Assembly (NCBI GenBank): GCA_002337455.1 | Contig: DDGC01000008.1 | Span: forward strand, 17,837-81,836 | From: Rhizobiales bacterium UBA1912 | GTDB lineage: Bacteria; Pseudomonadota; Alphaproteobacteria; Rhizobiales; Devosiaceae | Direction: 5' to 3' | DNA length: 64,000 nucleotides | Shown here: positions 60,024 through 64,000 of the stretch, in pieces | Position numbering within the stretch: position 1 is the stretch's first letter | How the letters are laid out: each line of letters begins with the position of its first letter | Position numbers and translations under genes: made by a program | The notes under the pieces: model-generated | Seen by the model: only the letters and a program-made list of their open reading frames with translations | Databases searched by the model: none | Told to the model about the DNA's origin: nothing

Positions 60024-61232
60024 CTAGGCCGCCGGGAGCGCCAGGCGCTGCTGGCGAAGATCGGGCAACATGATCTCGTCGGGCGCTTCGGCGGCAAAGG
60101 CGGGCATCACGCCCCGTGCCGCGCTGCGGGCCAGCGCGATATTCTGCTCGTTGAGATAGGCAAACGATTCTTCGAGCGCCGTCGGCAGCACGCCGTCATG
60201 CTCGACAATCAACTCCTCGATCAGTAGCGAAACCACATAATGGCGCGCCGCCACATCGTCGGCCAGATCGGCCTGCCGCGCATGAGCGACGAGGCGGGCC
60301 AACAGGTTCCGAACGGCTGGCGTGAAGCCGCAGCGACTGAACACCGCGTGCAGAGCAGCCCGGCTGCCGCTGTCGAGAATTGTGAAGATCTTGGCCCGTG
60401 GCGTGGCGGACAAATGGGACAACGCGTCAGCGAAAAACAGCACATGCCCATGCACCATGGCGTGGAGCATCAGGCGCGCATTGATTTTTTCGCCCTCGGA
60501 CATGGCAGCGGCATAGCCCCGCGCGCCCCTGCCCGCTTCGCGCTCGCCAATCGCCGTCGTTGCGTTGTCGCACGCATCGCGCAACAGCCGCTCGAGACGG
60601 CGCGGCTGGACCGCGCCCTTGACGACGCGCAGGCCGGAAAGCGCCTGACGAACGCATTCGACAAGGTGCAAGCGCGCTATACCGGGAAGATCGCGGCGCT
60701 TGAGCAATGCCCCGCGCACCTTTGCATCCTCGCCCCATTTTTCCGTCAACAGCGCGAGGTCGTCCTCTGGCAGGGTAATATCGTTGCGGCCCAGAACGCG
60801 AATGCACAAATCCGGATCGCCCAGACGGGTGAGTGCCAGAGCCACACGCTGGCTCAGCGTCGGTCGGGCGGTCATTACGGCCAGCATATCGGGGTCGCCC
60901 GAACGGATGATGCCCATCAGATCGGCATCGAGCAGCACGGGCGAGAACTGGACCACGGCGCGGGAAATGACCGGTGCGTCCTGCGCCAGCGAGAGCATGA
61001 TCGGGCGCGGCGCGTTTTCGGAATGCAGCAGCCCATAGGCCAGCGCAGCGCGAACCTTGACGGACGGGTCGTCGAGAAAATTCATCAACGCAGCATAAAG
61101 CGCGGCCTGCTCGTCGGCCGGACCACGATGGGCGAGATAAGCCATTGCGGCCAGATGAGCCGCCTGCCCCCGCTCCTCGCTGTCGCGCGATTGCGAAAGT
61201 TGCACATAACGCTGATAGGCGACCATACGCAT
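60024..61232 (-). CDS. DUF2336-family protein (helical-repeat, alphaproteobacterial)
   Basis: A 402-residue cytoplasmic protein almost wholly alpha-helical, with HEAT-like repeats (ALYAALMNFLDDPSVKVRAALAYGLLHSENAP, VISRAVVQFSPVLLDADLMGIIRSGD). DUF2336 is known mainly in alphaproteobacteria and has been linked only loosely to cell envelope or motility contexts. The ATG at 61232 (or 61226) is favoured over the TTG at 61268, which lacks a ribosome site. Confidence 0.8.
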   Translation of the reverse strand: MRMVAYQRYVQLSQSRDSEERGQAAHLAAMAYLAHRGPADEQAALYAALMNFLDDPSVKVRAALAYGLLHSENAPRPIMLSLAQDAPVISRAVVQFSPVLLDADLMGIIRSGDPDMLAVMTARPTLSQRVALALTRLGDPDLCIRVLGRNDITLPEDDLALLTEKWGEDAKVRGALLKRRDLPGIARLHLVECVRQALSGLRVVKGAVQPRRLERLLRDACDNATTAIGEREAGRGARGYAAAMSEGEKINARLMLHAMVHGHVLFFADALSHLSATPRAKIFTILDSGSRAALHAVFSRCGFTPAVRNLLARLVAHARQADLADDVAARHYVVSLLIEELIVEHDGVLPTALEESFAYLNEQNIALARSAARGVMPAFAAEAPDEIMLPDLRQQRLALPAA

Positions 61233-61313
61233 CCCCAAAACACTCTTGAGGTCCAAACTAGCCTGCAAGGTTTAAGTTTTGGTTCACCATAAACCGGTCG
61301 AAGACGACGAAGA

Positions 61314-62126
61314 TTATTCGTCCGAATAAAACCCGCTGAACAGCGCGCGGCCCGGAACCGCCGTTGGCGTCTGAACAGGCGCCGATACCGAAGATTGTGC
61401 TTCGGTGGCAAACAGCGAGGTGAAGGAGACGCCGGGAATCAACGGCGCCGAGTCGATCTCCACCCGCGAGGGCAAGGGCCGCTGGCTGGCTATCTGCTGG
61501 GCGGCAAAGGCCGCGTTGTCAGTCCCCGAGTGGCGCGCCACCAGCGCCTCATAGACCTCCCGCACGCTGCGCGGGCGGCCATTCTCGTAAAAGATCGAAG
61601 GGTTTGCGGCAGCCGGGCGTGGAAAGGCCGCCGCCGCATCTGCGTTGGGGTCCTGCAATCCGAGCTCGAAAAACCGCTCGGCCCCGCTCGGCCCAAGGAA
61701 ATGGGCGATATAGAGTTCGCCCGGGCTGGGCATGCGCCCGAACTTGCCCATCAGATAATCGCCATTGCGGCGGGTAAACGCCGCAGCCATGTCGGACGCC
61801 ACCTGCGGATCGTTGCGCAACTCGAGGATCTGCTGGCGCACCTCCGGATTGGAGACGAAAAACTCGCCTTCATGCTCCTGAATGTGGTCGGAAAAATCCT
61901 GATAGCCCAACCGCGGACCTTCGTCCTTCATCACTTCGAGCCATGTGCTCTCTATGAACTGAAAGAGCCCTGTGGCCGATGATGTCTGCGCCCTGGCGCT
62001 CGGGTTGAGGCTGCTTTCCCTTATTGCCGTCTGCAGGAGATAATCGAAATCCACGCCATTGCGTGCCCCTGCCCGGTCGAGGGCATAGGCGATGGGTTGC
62101 GGCACGTTGGAAATCGGGGAGGCCAT
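61314..62126 (-). CDS. Lytic transglycosylase SLT-domain protein
   Basis: A 270-residue protein with an SLT (Slt70/LysM-type) domain. The catalytic Glu lies in QTAIRESSLNPSARAQTSSATGLFQFIESTW, followed by GDYLMGKFGRMPSPGELYIAHFLGPSGAE. There is no obvious cleavable signal, and the C terminus is Pro/Ser-rich. It probably cleaves peptidoglycan, possibly during assembly of an envelope complex. The 45-base gap to the DUF2336 gene suggests a shared transcript. Confidence 0.88.
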   Translation of the reverse strand: MASPISNVPQPIAYALDRAGARNGVDFDYLLQTAIRESSLNPSARAQTSSATGLFQFIESTWLEVMKDEGPRLGYQDFSDHIQEHEGEFFVSNPEVRQQILELRNDPQVASDMAAAFTRRNGDYLMGKFGRMPSPGELYIAHFLGPSGAERFFELGLQDPNADAAAAFPRPAAANPSIFYENGRPRSVREVYEALVARHSGTDNAAFAAQQIASQRPLPSRVEIDSAPLIPGVSFTSLFATEAQSSVSAPVQTPTAVPGRALFSGFYSDE

Positions 62127-62185
62127 GAAATCCGACTCAACAATCCTTGGAAAGTTAATGAAACCCTACCGTGGTTAACTCCCGG

Positions 62186-62764
62186 TTAACCACGCCAATA
62201 TGTGGTCAACGCCGCAGGATCGGGCCGGTCGCGCTCCTCAAGCTGGGTCTGCGGCGAGCCGATGTGAACAAAGGCCACGAAACGCTCACCCATTCCGACA
62301 CCCAGCATTTCTGCTGCCTGTGCATCATAGGCGAACCACCGGGTGACCCAATGAGCGCCGAAGCCAAGGGCGTTGGCGGCGTGGCAGAGGTTGAACGCGA
62401 CATTGCCGGCGGCCAGCAATTGCTCGAATTCGGGGATTTTGACATGCGGCGCGGCCGTCGAGATAACGCCGACAGTCAGGGGGGCAGGAAGGAATTGCCT
62501 GCGTTCAAATTCGAGCTGTTCTTCGTTCCGCTCGGGCCAATTGGCTTTGGCGATCCCGTAGAGCCGGTCACCGACCACCTCGCGTGCCTTGCCCTCATAG
62601 ACAACGAAGCGCCAGGGCGCGAGCTTGCCGTGATCGGGGACGCGGCAGGCAATGGTCAGCATCTCGGCCAATTGTTCCGCAGATGGGCCGGGCCCGGCCA
62701 GAAAAGGCGCAGTGACGGTGCGTCGGGATAAAAGGTAGTCGCGCAAGGCGGTGTTCACAGTCAT
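62186..62764 (-). CDS. Nitroreductase-family flavoprotein (YdjA-like)
   Basis: A 192-residue FMN protein of the small nitroreductase type. Features are LLSRRTVTAPFLAGPGPSAEQLAEML at the N terminus, RVPDHGKLAPWRFVVYEG (FMN binding) and NALGFGAHWVTRWFAYD. The longer open frame to 63502 runs antisense over the next gene and is not part of it. The ATG at 62764 is the likely start. The substrate is unknown. Confidence 0.88.
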   Translation of the reverse strand: MTVNTALRDYLLSRRTVTAPFLAGPGPSAEQLAEMLTIACRVPDHGKLAPWRFVVYEGKAREVVGDRLYGIAKANWPERNEEQLEFERRQFLPAPLTVGVISTAAPHVKIPEFEQLLAAGNVAFNLCHAANALGFGAHWVTRWFAYDAQAAEMLGVGMGERFVAFVHIGSPQTQLEERDRPDPAALTTYWRG

Positions 62765-62878
62765 GACAGATAATCGGCTCCCAACTTGCTCATCGCGCTC
62801 CCTTATGACACAGCTTTTCCCCAATCCAAGCCTAACAGAGTGATCGCTGGCGAGGAGTATTTGGTAAAGAGTGGTTTG

Positions 62879-63862
62879 ATGCGCCTTCGGTCCCTGCTTT
62901 TGCTTTTTGTTCTGGCGTTCGGCGCCACACCGGCCTTCGGTCAGGAAATCGATGAAACGCTTGTCGCTCCGGTTCCCCCACCCCGGCCGGCCGACTTCGG
63001 CGGCACGGCCCAGTCCGCCGATTCGGGGGACGAGACGGGCCCCGATGGCGCAAGCGACGGACCCGACGCGGGGCCGGACCGGCCTGACTTTTCGGGCATC
63101 ACCGATCCCCAACCGGTAACGCTTTCCGCCCGGCTGACCGATGATGGCCCGTTCATTCCCGACGGTCTGGTCTGGCGCGTTTTCGACACGCGGACCGACG
63201 AGACCGGCGAATTGGCGCTGGTCGCAAAATCGGAGGATGCCACCGCATCGCTTAGCCTGCCCCCGGGGGAATACATCATGCACGTGGCTTATGGCCGGGC
63301 CCAGGCCAGCGACACGATGTTTGTCGAACCCGGCCCCAACACCCATACCATCGTTTTCGAGGTGGGGGGATTGCGGCTTTCGGCGATGATCTCGGGCGAC
63401 GTGCCGATCCCCAGCGACCTCTTGCGCTTCGACATCTATTCCAACGGGCCTAACGGGCGCGTCACCGTCGCCGAAGACGTGGCGGCAAACGAACTCATCC
63501 ACCTCAACGCCGGCATTTATTCGATCACCTCGCGCTTCGGTTCGGTCAATGCCGTGGTGCGCACCGAGTTACGGGTGGAACCAGGGCAAATCACCGAGGC
63601 CACGCTGTACCAAAAGGCCGCGCAGGTGGCGCTGCGGCTGGTCTCCGAAGACGGCGGCGAAGCGATCGCCGACGTCGAATGGACGATCAAGACGCCACAA
63701 GGCGAGACGATCTTTTCCGACATCGGAGCATTCCCGGCCACGGTGCTTGCCGAAGGCGACTATCTGGCTTTGGCCAAGCTTGGCGAGAATGTCTACAACC
63801 GCGAATTCGAGGTTTCGGCAGGCAGCCCGCGTGAGGTTGAAATCCTGACGACGGTGTATTGA
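62879..63862 (+). CDS. Exported protein with two beta-sandwich-like modules
   Basis: A 327-residue protein with an N-terminal signal peptide (about 1-25, ending PAFGQ). A Pro/Gly/Asp-rich linker (GDETGPDGASDGPDAGPDRPDF) follows, then repeated Ig-like or carboxypeptidase-regulatory-like segments (LPPGEYIMHVAYGRAQASDTMFVEPG and NAGIYSITSRFGSVNAVVRTELRVEPGQ). The two modules look like diverged copies. The role, perhaps at the envelope, is unknown. A TTG at 62861 after GAGGAG is an alternative start. Confidence 0.75.
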   Translation: MRLRSLLLLFVLAFGATPAFGQEIDETLVAPVPPPRPADFGGTAQSADSGDETGPDGASDGPDAGPDRPDFSGITDPQPVTLSARLTDDGPFIPDGLVWRVFDTRTDETGELALVAKSEDATASLSLPPGEYIMHVAYGRAQASDTMFVEPGPNTHTIVFEVGGLRLSAMISGDVPIPSDLLRFDIYSNGPNGRVTVAEDVAANELIHLNAGIYSITSRFGSVNAVVRTELRVEPGQITEATLYQKAAQVALRLVSEDGGEAIADVEWTIKTPQGETIFSDIGAFPATVLAEGDYLALAKLGENVYNREFEVSAGSPREVEILTTVY

Positions 63863-63903
63863 GGGCGGGCTGCCGCTAGGCCGTGTAAACCGCGTCCGCT
63901 CAA

Positions 63904-63943
63904 GACCCCTCACCCCAGCCCTCTCCCCAGAGGGGCGAGGGAG
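63904..63943. repeat. GC-rich imperfect palindromic repeat unit
   Basis: The stretch (ACCCCTCACCCCAGCCCTCT and onward through CCCCAGAGGGGCGAGGGA) contains CCCTC/GAGGG arms around a CTCTCCCCAGAGGGG core. Closely similar elements are scattered in intergenic regions of many alphaproteobacteria. The 135 bases after the preceding gene carry no gene. Confidence 0.7.
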
Positions 63944-64000
63944 CCCCGCGGCGGCTTCCCGGGTGCCGGAGCTTATCTCCGCGCTTCGGCAAGCTTAACC

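Noticed and set aside
62765..63502. Upstream extension of the nitroreductase frame
   Set aside because: It lies antisense to the exported protein gene and adds no family sequence; the nitroreductase begins at 62764.
1..64000. CRISPR arrays, insertion sequences, prophage or integration sites
   Set aside because: No regularly spaced repeats, transposase or integrase motifs, or direct repeats next to the tRNA genes were seen.

Overview
The window looks like a chromosomal segment of a metabolically versatile, GC-rich alphaproteobacterium of the Hyphomicrobiales (rhizobia/Devosia-like). This is inferred from the pcaDCHGB order with a divergent pcaQ, an AraC-type PobR beside pobA, an HWE-family histidine kinase with FATGUY-type receivers, and frequent GTG/TTG starts with strong GGAGG sites. 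No rRNA, integrase, transposase or CRISPR array is visible, and gene style is uniform, so this reads as resident chromosome with a large catabolic accessory region.

Layout. 1-5.2 kb: the start of a divergent gene at the left edge, a ScfR/RamB-like XRE regulator, and a cassette of CheY receiver, small membrane protein and transporter-fused (SLC5) histidine kinase. 5.2-6.9 kb: panB-panC (pantothenate). 7.1-13.9 kb: protocatechuate branch of the beta-ketoadipate pathway (pcaD-C-H-G-B, divergent pcaQ) and 4-hydroxybenzoate hydroxylase (pobA with divergent pobR); clear dyads sit in both control regions. 14.0-19.3 kb: an aa3-type cytochrome oxidase unit with a subunit I-III fusion and CtaG/CopD-like membrane proteins. 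19.3-25.4 kb: signalling and stress genes (HWE kinase plus two receivers, FMN reductase, Crp-type regulator, stand-alone LigD polymerase domain, SDR).

25.5-48.5 kb is an extended, unassigned catabolic region: an extradiol-type VOC protein, a quinol-monooxygenase-like ABM protein, two aldehyde dehydrogenases, an alpha/beta hydrolase, two small VOC proteins, GlcG/HbpS-like protein, a MetE-like remnant, MBL hydrolase, Ldh-family dehydrogenase, cupin, LysR regulator, L-2-hydroxyglutarate oxidase, MFS exporter, two carboxymuconolactone-decarboxylase-family proteins, GST, a complete DctPQM TRAP transporter, amidohydrolase, ThDP-dependent decarboxylase-like enzyme and FAH hydrolase. A ten-base motif (TGYAACAYWG) recurs in several control regions here, which suggests co-regulation. 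The substrate cannot be read from sequence; an organic acid of aromatic or polyketide-like origin is the best guess. This region is the best candidate for an undescribed system.

48.5-64 kb returns to housekeeping and sugar uptake: tRNA-Gly and tRNA-Tyr, rlmB, a polysaccharide deacetylase lipoprotein, YaiI family protein, glutathione-dependent formaldehyde dehydrogenase, a xylose-type ABC transporter with divergent ROK regulator, an OYE-family oxidoreductase, tRNA-Thr, HdeD-like protein, NAD kinase, a DUF2336 protein, a lytic transglycosylase, a nitroreductase and an exported protein; the window ends in a GC-rich palindromic repeat. There is no gene-free stretch longer than about 300 bases apart from 48454-49018, which carries two tRNA genes.
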